Below are positions 1 to 9,019 of a stretch of DNA of 64,000 nt, in pieces. The notes under the pieces were generated by a model. That model was given only the letters and a program-made list of their open reading frames with translations, was not told the origin of the DNA and ran no database searches. Position 1 is the first letter of the stretch. Each line of letters begins with the position of its first letter. This DNA is from Desulforapulum autotrophicum. GTDB lineage: Bacteria > Desulfobacterota > Desulfobacteria > Desulfobacterales > Desulfolunaceae. The stretch is taken from assembly GCA_020723285.1 (NCBI GenBank), contig DYJE01000020.1, positions 1 through 64,000 on the forward strand, read 5' to 3'. The position numbers were made by a program, and so were the translations under genes.

Positions 1-2
1 AT

Positions 3-131
3 ATCAACCTTATCATCCAGCAGATGACAGCGTTCTCCACGGATCACGGCCTTACCGTCACCAGCGTCGACGATGTGAGGAACAACCAGGACCTGATGAA
101 CATCATCGTCTCGTCCTTTAAACAGGCTTAA
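3..131 (+). CDS. C-terminal end of a probable RTX-type secreted protein (5' truncated)
   Basis: An open frame enters from the left edge and stops at TAA 129-131, giving about 42 residues that end in VSSFKQA. The tail has the look of the C-terminal secretion region of RTX/type I exported proteins: an 'LIIQQMTAF' stretch followed by scattered small and acidic residues and a short hydrophobic end. A full type I secretion operon follows directly after a terminator, which supports this reading. No GGxGxD calcium-binding repeats are inside the window, so the family is an inference from tail and context only. Confidence 0.5.
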   Translation: MNLIIQQMTAFSTDHGLTVTSVDDVRNNQDLMNIIVSSFKQA

Positions 132-152
132 ACAGAAAAACCTCTGAAACAC

Positions 153-186
153 AAAAACAGGCTTCCCGTTCGGGAGGCCTGTTTTT
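153..186 (+). terminator. Rho-independent terminator after the secreted protein
   Basis: A 16-bp perfect stem (153-168 with 171-186) with a two-base TT loop ends in a run of five T. It separates the putative secreted substrate gene from the transporter genes. It could allow partial read-through, so that substrate is made in excess over the secretion machinery. Confidence 0.85.
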
Positions 187-205
187 ACGTTCGGAGGATT
201 GGATC

Positions 206-223
206 ATGTGGACTGAAAAGTGA
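206..223 (+). CDS. Possible five-residue leader peptide (MWTEK) coupled to the TolC-like gene
   Basis: A strong ribosome-binding site (CGGAGGA, 192-198) sits at proper distance before ATG 206, not before the GTG at 220 that opens the TolC-like gene. The frame ATG TGG ACT GAA AAG TGA encodes MWTEK, and its stop overlaps the GTG as GTGA. This would be a translational-coupling leader. The alternative is that the site serves GTG 220 or ATG 226 directly at a long distance. Confidence 0.35.
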   Translation: MWTEK

Positions 224-1533
224 AGATGTTCATGAAATCGATATTTGCTGTGGTTATTGTTTTTTGCCTTTTCTTAAGCCCGAAAGCCTCGTTTTCAGAG
301 GCTCTTTCCTACGACAAGGTGCTTTCCGACGCCATGAATCGGTCCAGAAAGCTGGCTGGAGCAAGGCTTGATCAGGAAATCAAAGGGTTTGTGGTCAGGG
401 AATCGCGCTATTTACGGTATCCGGAACTCAGCTTCAAATTTTACTCCGAACAGGTGAACGATCTTTCGGATGATTCGGGTCTGACTTCCGTGGGCGGGAC
501 GGTTTTTTCGGAAGATTCAAAATTCCAGAACACCGCCTATGCGGATGTGAATTACAATCTGGTGGATTACGGAATCGCCGGAAAACAGATCGCCATAGCC
601 GAGATGGATGAAACGGCGGCCGCCGCTCTGGTGGATCAGGCGGGAATGGATGTGGAAACGGCCGTTCTCGATCTTTACAGTTCCATTTTATCTCTTTACC
701 TGGACATCCGCTACGGACAAAGGGTTCTGGATCTTACAGACAGGATGAACACCATGAGGAAACGGACCGGAGCCGCAGGGATATCGGACCGGCTGTCGGT
801 TTTGGACAGGGATATCGAACGAGCCGGGCTTCTGGACCGGATGTGCGAGTTTCGTTTTGAATTGTCGTTACGGCTCAAAGACCTGACATTTTATACAGGG
901 GTCAGCTATGATCCGGATTCTCTCGAAGTATCACCTCTTGCGTTCGATTTCGGGGGCATGAAAGAGATCGATTATCGTAAAAATCCAGAATACCGGTATT
1001 ACGAATACCAGGTCCGTATCAAGGACGCGGAAGCTGCAATTGAAAAAAAACGCTTCTATCCTGGTGTTGGTCTTTACTTGAGGTATTCCTTTTATGGTAT
1101 GGACGACCACGATTATTTCAAATCCTTTGAGGAAGTGCGGGAAAAAAATTTTACGGCGGGAATCTATACGTCGATTCCGTTGATGGAAAACCTGAAAAGG
1201 CGGCATACACTTTCGAGGATCAGGTCGGAAATGATGAAGGCAAAGGAGGCTATGGAGGAAAAATACGATGAATTGAAAACCACGTTTGGAAAACTGGAGA
1301 CACGCTACGCGTTTTATGTGAAGGATCTGGACAACAAGAAGGAACTCCTGAGTCTGGTCCGGGAAAAATCACAGATGATAAAACGTTTGACTGACGCAAA
1401 GTTGATGGATCAGGAAAAAGGGCTGGAACAGGAGTCTTCCTTGTTACAGCAAGAACTTGAACTTGAAAAAAAAATTGTTGAAAGGATGACGGCGTTGAGA
1501 CATATCTTGATTCAAACGGAAGGGGTCATGTGA
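220..1533 (+). CDS. TolC-family outer membrane efflux protein of a type I secretion system
   Basis: A 437-residue outer membrane channel protein of the OEP/TolC type. Residues 1-27 form a signal peptide (hydrophobic run IFAVVIVFCLFL, cleavage likely after SFS-EA). The rest is charged and heptad-like, with long helical stretches (for example residues 330-430) as expected for the periplasmic alpha-barrel, and two imperfect halves. Its stop overlaps the start of the ABC transporter, so the two are translationally coupled. With the next two genes it forms an outer membrane/ABC/adaptor set. Start is GTG 220; ATG 226 is also possible. Role as the exit duct is inferred from family and context. Confidence 0.85.
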   Translation: MKMFMKSIFAVVIVFCLFLSPKASFSEALSYDKVLSDAMNRSRKLAGARLDQEIKGFVVRESRYLRYPELSFKFYSEQVNDLSDDSGLTSVGGTVFSEDSKFQNTAYADVNYNLVDYGIAGKQIAIAEMDETAAAALVDQAGMDVETAVLDLYSSILSLYLDIRYGQRVLDLTDRMNTMRKRTGAAGISDRLSVLDRDIERAGLLDRMCEFRFELSLRLKDLTFYTGVSYDPDSLEVSPLAFDFGGMKEIDYRKNPEYRYYEYQVRIKDAEAAIEKKRFYPGVGLYLRYSFYGMDDHDYFKSFEEVREKNFTAGIYTSIPLMENLKRRHTLSRIRSEMMKAKEAMEEKYDELKTTFGKLETRYAFYVKDLDNKKELLSLVREKSQMIKRLTDAKLMDQEKGLEQESSLLQQELELEKKIVERMTALRHILIQTEGVM

Positions 1534-3635
1534 TGCAGACGGGGCTCATTTCACTGGAAGTTGTCGCCAGGATCGGCGGGATCGATATCGACACACGCGC
1601 CATTGTCAGGGAAAACGGATTGGACGGGTCCGAGGTCAGTACTGATGAACTGATCCGGATCGCCCGGCACCAGAAATTTAGGGCGAAACTTAAACGGATG
1701 GGAGTGACGACGGTAGCTGAAAGATACCCGATGCCCGCGATTATCCTGTTCAACGACGCGAGTTTCGGGGTTCTCCTTGATGTGAACGTGAAGGAGCGTG
1801 AGGCCCTTGTTTTTGTCCCAGGCTCCAAGGGAGCTGAAAAAATCGGATTCGATGATTTTCAGCAAAAAACAGCCGGGGAGTTCATCATTCTCAAACACCG
1901 GGAAATGTCGTCCAACGCCAGATTCGGGTTTTTATGGTTTTACAGAGAGATCGTCAAATACAGACGCATCATCTATGAAATACTCATCGGTTCCTTTGTG
2001 GTTCAGCTGTTCGGACTGATCACTCCCCTTTTCACCCAGGTGATTCTGGATAAGGTGATCGTTCATCACAGCATGAGTACTCTTGACATCCTTGCCGTGG
2101 CCTTTGTGGTGGTGGCTTTTTTCGAATGTCTTCTCAACGTGGCCCGGAAATATATTTTCGTCCATACCGCGAGCAAAATCGACGCCCGGCTCGGGGCCAA
2201 ACTGTTCAAACATCTTCTGATGCTGCCCTTTGTCTATTTCGAGAGCCGTCAGGTGGGGAATATCGCGGCCAGGGTGAGAGAACTCGACACCATCCGGAAT
2301 TTCATCACGGACAAATCGGTGAGCGTCATCATCGATCTGATTTTTTCCTTTGTTTTCGTTGTGATGATGGCCGTCTACAGTGTGAAGCTTGTTCTCATCG
2401 TCTGCACGTTCGTTTTTCTGATTTCGCTGCTTTACCTTTTTATAACGCCGGAGCTCCGTAAACGGCTTGAAAAAAAGTTTCAGATGGGGGCCAAATCCAA
2501 TTCTTATCTGGTGGAATCGGTGACCGGTATCCAGACGGTGAAATCCCTGGCTATTGAAGGTTCCATGCAGAAAAACTGGGAAAACCATCTGGGTCGTTAC
2601 GTGGATTCGGGATTCAAACTGATGAACATGTCCAATGCGGCCGGTGCCCTTGCGGGACTTCTCCAGAAACTGATGACCATCGCCGTACTCTACGTGGGGG
2701 TAACCCTGGTGATCGATAACCGCATGACCATCGGCCAGCTGATCGCTTTTCAGATGTTTGCCGGCCAGTTCACCGGACCCATTCTCCGGCTTGTCAATTT
2801 ATGGAATGAGTTTCAGCAGGCGTTGCTGTCTGTGGACCGATTAGGGGATATCCTCAATCACCCCGTGGAACTTCAGAGTTCCAATGCCATTACCCTGCCG
2901 CGCCTTGCCGGGGATGTCCGGTTTTCGAACATCGTTTTTAAATACGCTCCGGGTGGACCTAACGTTCTTGAAAACATCAATTTCGGCGTAAGGCCCGGAA
3001 CGCGGCTGGGGATTGTTGGCCGCAGCGGAAGCGGCAAAAGCACGCTGACCAAACTGGTCCAGAGGTTGTATGTGGCCAATGAGGGTTCGGTTTATTTCGA
3101 CAACATCGACATCCGACATATCAATCCGTTCTGGTTAAGAAACAATATCGGGGTGGTTCTTCAGGATAACTACCTGTTCAGCGGGACGATCCGTGAGAAT
3201 ATCGCCATGCCCAAACCGGACGCCCGGATCGAGATGATCATACATGCGGCTGAAATGGCCGGTGCACATGAATTCATTTCCCAGATGCCCGACGGTTACG
3301 ACACGGTGGTGGGGGAACGGGGAAGCACCCTTTCCGGGGGGCAGCGGCAGCGCATCGCCATTGCACGGGCCCTTATCACGGATCCGAAAATCCTGATTTT
3401 CGATGAGGCGACATCGGCCCTGGATTACGAGTCTGAGATGGTCATCCGGAAAAATCTGGATGTGATCGCCAAAGACAGGACAGTCTTCATCATTTCCCAT
3501 AAACTGTCCATCGTCAAAGACTGCCACGTCATCGTCGCCATGGACAAGGGGAGGGTGGTGGAAGCAGGAACACATCAAGAGTTGCTCGATAAAAAAGGAT
3601 ATTATCATCACCTGTGCACCCTTCAGGGCGAGTGA
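1533..3635 (+). CDS. Type I secretion ABC transporter (HlyB/LapB-like) with degenerate C39 domain
   Basis: About 700 residues in three parts: an N-terminal peptidase-C39-like domain (1-125), a membrane domain with about six helices (about 140-430), and an ATPase domain. The ATPase shows Walker A GRSGSGKST near residue 497, signature LSGGQRQR near 601, Walker B ILIFDEATSALD near 625 and H-loop ISHKL. The C39-like domain has no cysteine and no histidine at the usual place (SFGVLLDV), so it should bind the unfolded substrate and not cleave it, as known for HlyB-type transporters. ATG 1533 overlaps the upstream stop (TGATG); GTG 1530 is the alternative. Confidence 0.92.
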   Translation: MQTGLISLEVVARIGGIDIDTRAIVRENGLDGSEVSTDELIRIARHQKFRAKLKRMGVTTVAERYPMPAIILFNDASFGVLLDVNVKEREALVFVPGSKGAEKIGFDDFQQKTAGEFIILKHREMSSNARFGFLWFYREIVKYRRIIYEILIGSFVVQLFGLITPLFTQVILDKVIVHHSMSTLDILAVAFVVVAFFECLLNVARKYIFVHTASKIDARLGAKLFKHLLMLPFVYFESRQVGNIAARVRELDTIRNFITDKSVSVIIDLIFSFVFVVMMAVYSVKLVLIVCTFVFLISLLYLFITPELRKRLEKKFQMGAKSNSYLVESVTGIQTVKSLAIEGSMQKNWENHLGRYVDSGFKLMNMSNAAGALAGLLQKLMTIAVLYVGVTLVIDNRMTIGQLIAFQMFAGQFTGPILRLVNLWNEFQQALLSVDRLGDILNHPVELQSSNAITLPRLAGDVRFSNIVFKYAPGGPNVLENINFGVRPGTRLGIVGRSGSGKSTLTKLVQRLYVANEGSVYFDNIDIRHINPFWLRNNIGVVLQDNYLFSGTIRENIAMPKPDARIEMIIHAAEMAGAHEFISQMPDGYDTVVGERGSTLSGGQRQRIAIARALITDPKILIFDEATSALDYESEMVIRKNLDVIAKDRTVFIISHKLSIVKDCHVIVAMDKGRVVEAGTHQELLDKKGYYHHLCTLQGE

Positions 3636-3678
3636 GCTGTTCCCAATTCATGACGGAAACATCATAAGGAGAGTTGAC

Positions 3679-5001
3679 GTGATATCGAAGTTTTTCAAGG
3701 AAACGGGTGACGAACATGAATTCAAGCCCATTTTGGTCGAGATCGAAACACGGCCCTTGAACCCAATGGGGAGGTTTATCTTCTGGCTGCTCATAGGAAT
3801 CATCATCTTTTTTACAATCTGGCTGTACTGGGGCAAGGTTGATATCGTGGTATCGGCACGCGGCAAAATGGTGCCCGACGGTGAGATCAAGGTGGTTCAG
3901 ACTTTGGATACCGGGGTGTTGAGCCGGATCAATGTAAGGCCTGGTGATCATGTGAAAAAGGGTGATGTCCTGGTTGTCATCGATCCTTCGACGACAGAAC
4001 CGGCTTTGGAGTCTGCTGAAAAGAATCTGAATCAGTTGAGTATCGAGGCGGATCGTTTGAAAGCCACCATTTCAAGCCACGGCTTTCATGCCGGTTTAAA
4101 AACGTTTGAAACTGAAATGATGGATACCCAGATGAAAATATATCGTTCCTCAAAAGAGGCCTATGATAATCATATGGCGGCAAAACACAAAGAGTTGAAT
4201 AAAATTGAAGAGCAGATCAAATCCATGCTGGCCGAGAAGGAAAAGCATGAAATTATGCTTCCGGCAAGCCGTGAGAAATTGAAAAGAATCGAGCAGGTCA
4301 AGGATATCGTTTCATCAGAAATTTATGATAGCGGGAGAAATGAGGTCGTCGATCATGAGAAATCCATTGAATCGATTCAGTCCAAGGTCAACGAACTGAA
4401 ACATTACGAAAGACAGATCAGGGATGAAATGGAATATGAAAAGGAAAACTTCCGGAATACCCATTTGAAAGAACTGGCGGAAAAACAAAGGCAGATCGGC
4501 GAGATCATGGCCGAGATCGACCGGATCGGATTCATGAACAGAAAGCAGAGGATCGAAGCTCCCATAGACGGTTTTGTCAACGAGCTGTACATTCACACGC
4601 TGGGCGGGGTTGTCACACCGGCTCAAAAGATACTCTCCATCGTTCCTGAACACACATCCCTCATGGTCGAATCCTTTGTGATGAACAAAGATGTGGGTTT
4701 CGTTGAAAACGGCATGCCTGTTTCAATCAAGGTCGATACCTTCGACTTTCAAAAATACGGTATGATCGACGGCCAAGTGGTTCAGATTTCAAAGGACAGC
4801 ATCAACGATGAAAAACTCGGGCCGGTGTACCGGATGATGGTGAACCCCCAAAGGACATGGCTAATGGTCGACGGGAAAAAAACCGAAATGGCATCAGGAA
4901 TGACATTGTCAGCAGAGGTCAATGTGGGCAAGCGGAGAATTATCGAATTTTTCATCTATCCGTTGATCAAACACCTCGACGAAGGAATGAGCGTCCGATG
5001 A
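3679..5001 (+). CDS. HlyD-family membrane fusion protein of the type I secretion system
   Basis: The periplasmic adaptor linking the inner membrane ABC transporter with the TolC-like channel. The 440 residues start with a short cytoplasmic tail, one transmembrane helix (about residues 36-55, FIFWLLIGIIIFFTIWLYW), a biotinyl-lipoyl half (SARGKMVPDG), a long coiled coil (about 110-290) rich in Lys and Glu, the second lipoyl half (IEAPIDGFVNEL) and a beta-barrel end. GTG start 3679 follows AAGGAGAG at 3667. It lies 43 bases after the ABC gene, in the same operon. Length fits the family. Confidence 0.92.
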   Translation: MISKFFKETGDEHEFKPILVEIETRPLNPMGRFIFWLLIGIIIFFTIWLYWGKVDIVVSARGKMVPDGEIKVVQTLDTGVLSRINVRPGDHVKKGDVLVVIDPSTTEPALESAEKNLNQLSIEADRLKATISSHGFHAGLKTFETEMMDTQMKIYRSSKEAYDNHMAAKHKELNKIEEQIKSMLAEKEKHEIMLPASREKLKRIEQVKDIVSSEIYDSGRNEVVDHEKSIESIQSKVNELKHYERQIRDEMEYEKENFRNTHLKELAEKQRQIGEIMAEIDRIGFMNRKQRIEAPIDGFVNELYIHTLGGVVTPAQKILSIVPEHTSLMVESFVMNKDVGFVENGMPVSIKVDTFDFQKYGMIDGQVVQISKDSINDEKLGPVYRMMVNPQRTWLMVDGKKTEMASGMTLSAEVNVGKRRIIEFFIYPLIKHLDEGMSVR

Positions 5002-5352
5002 TGATGTGCTATGGTTTAACGAATGCCCTTCGGCGCTTGCCTCTGAGGAAGGAATAAAGCCTGCTTCTTCAATAACCTCGGCCATGTGTTTAATGGCTTT
5101 AATGGCAGGTCTGTGTCGGTCCGTAAACCTCATGTCCGGTAGTTACGGGGCTATGGCCTGTTGATGGACTCGTAAAAAGCCCGATGGCTATGGAAAAAGG
5201 CCCAGAGGCAAGGCATAGTGTTTGGCCACTTGCTACGGCATACATGAAGTACGACACCATCGATGTTGGACGTTTAAAAAAAAGCCCTCTCCGCCCAGGG
5301 CGGAGAGGGCTTTTCGATCCTGAAAAACACCATCTGTGACAATAGGAGGGAA
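5002..5352. other. Intergenic stretch after the secretion operon; possible repeat remnant
   Basis: No convincing gene. A short minus-strand frame (5133 back into the HlyD-like gene) begins with a plausible peptide (RPAIKAIKHMAEVIEEAGF), but has no recognisable domain and runs antisense. Bases 5160-5276 contain phrases such as TGATGGACTCGTAAAAAG and CATCGATGTTGGACG, which resemble dispersed intergenic repeats known from related genomes. The latter resembles the element at 7755-7896. Only the terminator at 5284-5310 is clear. Confidence 0.4.
5274..5314 (-). terminator. Terminator for the CoA-transferase gene (possibly bidirectional)
   Basis: A 12-bp perfect stem, GCCCTCTCCGCC (5284-5295) with GGCGGAGAGGGC (5299-5310). 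On the minus strand it is followed by eight T, so it ends transcription of the gene that stops at 5353. The plus strand has four T and could also stop read-through from the secretion operon. Confidence 0.85.
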
Positions 5353-7524
5353 TCACAGGGCTCCTGACGACGAAAGGGCGCAGACCACGACTTTCTGAAG
5401 CAGGCGTTCTTTCATCGATGTGGGGACATGGAGGTTCAGTCTTTCAAGATAGGGTGATGCGGATGAGGGGACGGGGCGGACCAGATGGCCGGTAAGCCCC
5501 TTGAGGGTTCCGAGTTTGTCCGATTCAAGGGAGGCTTTGAAGGACTTAAGGGCCTTGCCGATGACCAGTTCCTGATCCGTGAAATCGGTTCCAAAGGGGA
5601 AAGGCTTGAAATGGCTGTCCTTTCTGAATGGAGCCATGAGGGATTCAAGCCGCTCCGGCGTGTTGTTCCGGTACATGGCGGGGATTTCGTAATCCGCCGG
5701 AATTTTGCCGGCTTTTTTCGCCTGGTCGAGAAGACCGTTCTGGAACCTGGAATCGGTGATGTTGAGGATGGCGGCAATGACGTCCTTGTCGGATTTGCCC
5801 AGGAGATCGGCGATGCCGTATTCCGTGACCACGATGTCCCTCAAGTGACGGGGAACCGTGGTGTGGCCGTAGCTGAACACGATGTTCGACAGGGTTTCGG
5901 CCCCTTTTTCACGGGTGCTCCTGATCATCATGATCAGACGGGCGTCGGGCAGGGCATGAGCCATGGACACGAAGTTGTACTGGCCGCCCACGCCGGAAAT
6001 CACCGTGCCGTTCTCAAGACCGTCGGAGCACACATTGCCCAGGATGGACAGGATCATTCCCGCGTTGACGAAGCGTGCGTCCTTTCTCTGAAGGGTCCGA
6101 AGCGTCTCGTTGCCGTAGAGCTGGTTTACCTGGCTCACTCCGGTCATCTCGAACTGGCGGCGTTCCTCGTCGGTCATGCGGCGCAGTTCATCGTAAAACC
6201 CGTTGGAGCCGATGAAGAATCCGCCGTGAAGAAGAACGCCGTTTTTAAGCCGTTCCCCCTTGCATTCTTCCGCCACCTTTCGTCGGTTTTCCGGTTCCCT
6301 GAAATCGGCGGACCAGGAGGCTTTGCCGTTCACAATGCGGTAGTCTTTGTAAGCCAGATCGTCGCGGATGACGCCGAAACGTTTGAGGGTTCGGAAGCCG
6401 GTTTCCGTGAGCACCGGGCTGTAGGGTTCCTGCTGAAGAAGGGTGTCCACCGCTTCAGCCGAAAGTTCTTCCTGAAGAGCGCCCGAATTCACCAGTTTCT
6501 GGATGGCGGCGTCGCCGTAAACTTTCCGTTTGATGATGCCCGCCTTGTAAAGGCTGATGAACACTTCCACCAGCATTTCCGTGGCACCGTAAAGCCCTTC
6601 ATGGAACGGACCGCGTCCGCCGATGCGGTCGATCAGGTCGCCGTATCGTTCTTCCACGCCGGAAGATTCCAGGATACGCCGGTAAGTTTCGGGCTGGCTG
6701 TGGCGGAGCACCAGGGCGCTGGCGATGGCATCGCCCAGAGATCCGATGCCGATCTGGAGCGTACCGCCGTCTTTCACCAGTGAACTGACATGAAGGCCGA
6801 TCATGTGGTCCTGGGTGTCCACGGGTGCCTTGGGAACGCTGAACAGGGGATAATGGTAGGCCTCGTCTTCCAGGATCAGATGGTAGCGGCCGGGTTCGTT
6901 CACTGCGTCGCCATACATGAACGGAAGATGGCTGTTCACATGGCCGATATGGACCAGCGGCTTGCCGTTGGCACTTTCCTCCATCAGGTAATCCACCAGG
7001 TCCCCGATGTCCGCGTTGCAGCTGTCGCTGTACAGGGTTTCCCCGTTTTCCTCTTTTTTCGCGATCTGGTGGCAGTATACGTTGATGCCGTGGGTGATCA
7101 GGTCCCTGACCACATGGGTGTAGTTGGAACTGACGTATTCCTGCTGGGCGTGAGCCACGCCCACGAATCCGCCGGCCTTGCAGAAGAATTCACGCACCGT
7201 TACATTGGGGGGAAGGTTGTTCCTGCGGATGTCCGTGACGTAATCCAGATCGGGAACCCCGTCCCAGATCCGGTCGACCAGGGGTTCCATCATCCGCCGT
7301 TCCAGTTCGCTTTTCCATCCGGGTTTTTCAAGGGCCAGGGCGCTGATGATGGTGAGGCTGATGGAGGGATCGTTTTTGGCTCTCCGGTACAGTTCGTTCA
7401 CCACGGGATGGGATTTCCCCAGAGCCAGCGGCATTCCGAAAACGATGGTTTTTCCCACGCGGCGGATCATTTCATCCACACAGGCCGCCACATTCGTGTA
7501 ATAGAGAGGCATTGATCTGTTCAT
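5353..7524 (-). CDS. Acetyl-CoA hydrolase/CoA-transferase family protein
   Basis: A 723-residue class I CoA-transferase/hydrolase that would move or release CoA from short acyl-CoAs. Visible marks are the glycine loop IGIGSLGDA, the GATEM motif whose Glu316 is the likely catalytic glutamate forming the CoA thioester, and the C-terminal GVGGQYNF motif. It is longer than the usual 430-550 residue enzymes; the extra length lies in the N-terminal half and the end, as in a long subgroup of proteobacterial 'acetyl-CoA hydrolases'. The start at 7524 follows AAAGGA; the open frame extends 34 codons upstream without family support. The substrate cannot be read from sequence. In a fermenting or acid-oxidising anaerobe it could activate acetate or propionate. 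Confidence 0.85.
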   Translation of the reverse strand: MNRSMPLYYTNVAACVDEMIRRVGKTIVFGMPLALGKSHPVVNELYRRAKNDPSISLTIISALALEKPGWKSELERRMMEPLVDRIWDGVPDLDYVTDIRRNNLPPNVTVREFFCKAGGFVGVAHAQQEYVSSNYTHVVRDLITHGINVYCHQIAKKEENGETLYSDSCNADIGDLVDYLMEESANGKPLVHIGHVNSHLPFMYGDAVNEPGRYHLILEDEAYHYPLFSVPKAPVDTQDHMIGLHVSSLVKDGGTLQIGIGSLGDAIASALVLRHSQPETYRRILESSGVEERYGDLIDRIGGRGPFHEGLYGATEMLVEVFISLYKAGIIKRKVYGDAAIQKLVNSGALQEELSAEAVDTLLQQEPYSPVLTETGFRTLKRFGVIRDDLAYKDYRIVNGKASWSADFREPENRRKVAEECKGERLKNGVLLHGGFFIGSNGFYDELRRMTDEERRQFEMTGVSQVNQLYGNETLRTLQRKDARFVNAGMILSILGNVCSDGLENGTVISGVGGQYNFVSMAHALPDARLIMMIRSTREKGAETLSNIVFSYGHTTVPRHLRDIVVTEYGIADLLGKSDKDVIAAILNITDSRFQNGLLDQAKKAGKIPADYEIPAMYRNNTPERLESLMAPFRKDSHFKPFPFGTDFTDQELVIGKALKSFKASLESDKLGTLKGLTGHLVRPVPSSASPYLERLNLHVPTSMKERLLQKVVVCALSSSGAL

Positions 7525-8031
7525 TTTTTCTGGTCCTTTCACCTTGCTGAACGGTTGAAAACAAAGCCTCGAAACATGTGTTCCGGGGTTTAACGATGTT
7601 CCGCACAATAACCCGGACGGGGCCAAGGATAAATAAGGTGCTGACTGTATTGATGCCGGGTCAGGTGCCGGAAGAGGGATAGGTCAAAAGCCTAGAATGG
7701 GCTTGCGGCCGGGGAGGGTGTTATAAATCCTAAATCCCTTCCGAATGTAAAAACCGATGAACATCGAATATCCAACGCTCAACATTCAACATCGAATGAA
7801 GGAAAACTCCATTTTTAAAATAATGAATTTAAAGAATATTTTTAATCATTCGGGAAGGTGATCCCGCAACCGTTCGACGTTGGGCGTTGGACGCATGTGA
7901 TTCAACATCCAGTAAAAAGATCTGTTTTTATGGTTTTCACAAGAGGTTCTTTACAAACTTCCGGGATACGCATAAGACGTTCTTGATAACCACGTCACGG
8001 AAACCATCAACAAAACCATAAAGGACGGCGC
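7525..8031. other. Divergent intergenic region of about 500 bases
   Basis: The region lies between the divergently read CoA-transferase and kinase genes and must hold both promoters. No gene is seen. Bases 7755-7896 carry an inverted-repeat element, described separately. The flanks 7620-7750 and 7900-8020 show nothing I can name. Confidence 0.6.
7755..7896. repeat. Imperfect inverted-repeat intergenic element
   Basis: The left part (7760-7802) holds CATCGAATATCCAACGCTC, a further CAACAT direct motif and CATCGAATGAAGG. The right part (7871-7894) reads CGTTCGACGTTGGGCGTTGG, which is close to the reverse complement of the left TCCAACGCTCAACAT. The middle is AT-rich (AATTTAAAGAATATTTTTAA). Such 'ATCCAACGTCCAACATCGAA' elements are dispersed, non-coding and MITE-like or palindromic in related genomes, as far as I recall. 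A copy count would need the whole genome. Confidence 0.55.
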
Positions 8032-8907
8032 ATGAACATCATCCTTATCGGCAATCCCATATCGAGCGGCGGAAACACGGGCAAGCGCATGGAAAAACTT
8101 CAGGAGATCCTGAAAACCCGTGGGCATTCAGTCAATACCTACATGACGCGTTTCGCAGGTGACGGGAAAGAACGGATAGCGGAACTTTCCGAAGGGCAGG
8201 ACCGCATCGTGGTGGTGGGCGGCGACGGGACCTTCAACGAGATCGTGAACGGGCTTCCCGAGCGGTCCACGGTGCCCATTCTCCATTTCCCCACAGGCAA
8301 CGCCAATTTGCTGGGCACGGATCTGGGCTTGCCCCAGAACGAGGACAAGGTGGCGGATCTGCTGGAGACGGGCCGGGTGATCATGGCCGACGCGGCGGTG
8401 ATGAACGGGATGAAATTCATCATGGTGGCGGGCATGGGGTTCGATGCGCGGGTCACGGAAGAGGTGAAGAAAGTCAGGAAAGGCAAGGTCAGCGATCTCA
8501 CCTATGTCATCCCGTTTTTCAAGGCCCTTTTCACGAAGGACCAGGCCACGTACCATGTGACGGTGGACGATGACCCCAGGGTTTATGAAGGCAAGGCCGT
8601 GATTGTCGGCAACGTCCGGACTTACGCGGGCATCTGTGAAATCGCCTGCGACGCTGGGGTGGACACAGGGGTTCTCGATATCGTGATTCTGCCCTCAGAA
8701 CGCCTTTTGGATCTTGCCCGTTATCTTTTTTACGCGAAATTTTCCCGGATCGACCGCCTGAACGACGTGGTTTACCTCAAAGGGCAACGCCTTCGCGTGC
8801 AGTCCGACGCCCCTGTCCCCGTGGAGCTGGACGGTGATTTCTGCGGACGCCACGACACCGTGGACATCCAGTTGATCCCGGCCTCGGTGGCGCTGGTTGT
8901 GCCGTGA
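8032..8907 (+). CDS. Diacylglycerol/lipid kinase family protein (YegS/DagK type)
   Basis: A 291-residue protein with the DAGK catalytic domain. VVVGGDGTFNEIVNGL (GGDGT at 63-67) is the nucleotide-binding signature, preceded by the typical IGNPISSGG start and followed by a PTGNAN-type motif (FPTGNANLLG). The C-terminal part is the beta-sandwich found in soluble DgkB/YegS kinases. It probably phosphorylates a lipid hydroxyl at the cytoplasmic face of the inner membrane; the lipid (diacylglycerol, sphingoid base or other) is unknown. No signal or membrane helices. It stands alone between a divergent and a convergent neighbour. Confidence 0.88.
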   Translation: MNIILIGNPISSGGNTGKRMEKLQEILKTRGHSVNTYMTRFAGDGKERIAELSEGQDRIVVVGGDGTFNEIVNGLPERSTVPILHFPTGNANLLGTDLGLPQNEDKVADLLETGRVIMADAAVMNGMKFIMVAGMGFDARVTEEVKKVRKGKVSDLTYVIPFFKALFTKDQATYHVTVDDDPRVYEGKAVIVGNVRTYAGICEIACDAGVDTGVLDIVILPSERLLDLARYLFYAKFSRIDRLNDVVYLKGQRLRVQSDAPVPVELDGDFCGRHDTVDIQLIPASVALVVP

Positions 8908-9019
8908 GATGATTGGAATGATCCATTGGTAATCAGAATCGAAAAGAACGGTCAACGCCCAGTCGAAAGCCACCAATGTCTGGTACCGTCACCCCTGTTT
9001 GAACGAATCCCCGCGATGC

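Noticed and set aside
4909-5133. Minus-strand 74-codon frame at the end of the HlyD-like gene
   Set aside because: Half of it is antisense to the HlyD-like gene, and the remaining peptide matches no family I know; kept only as a remark in the intergenic entry.
5485-7515. Long plus-strand frames opposite the CoA-transferase gene (432 and 241 codons)
   Set aside because: They are antisense shadows of a gene with clear family motifs; their translations have no domains and repetitive composition (many Val/His/Gly).
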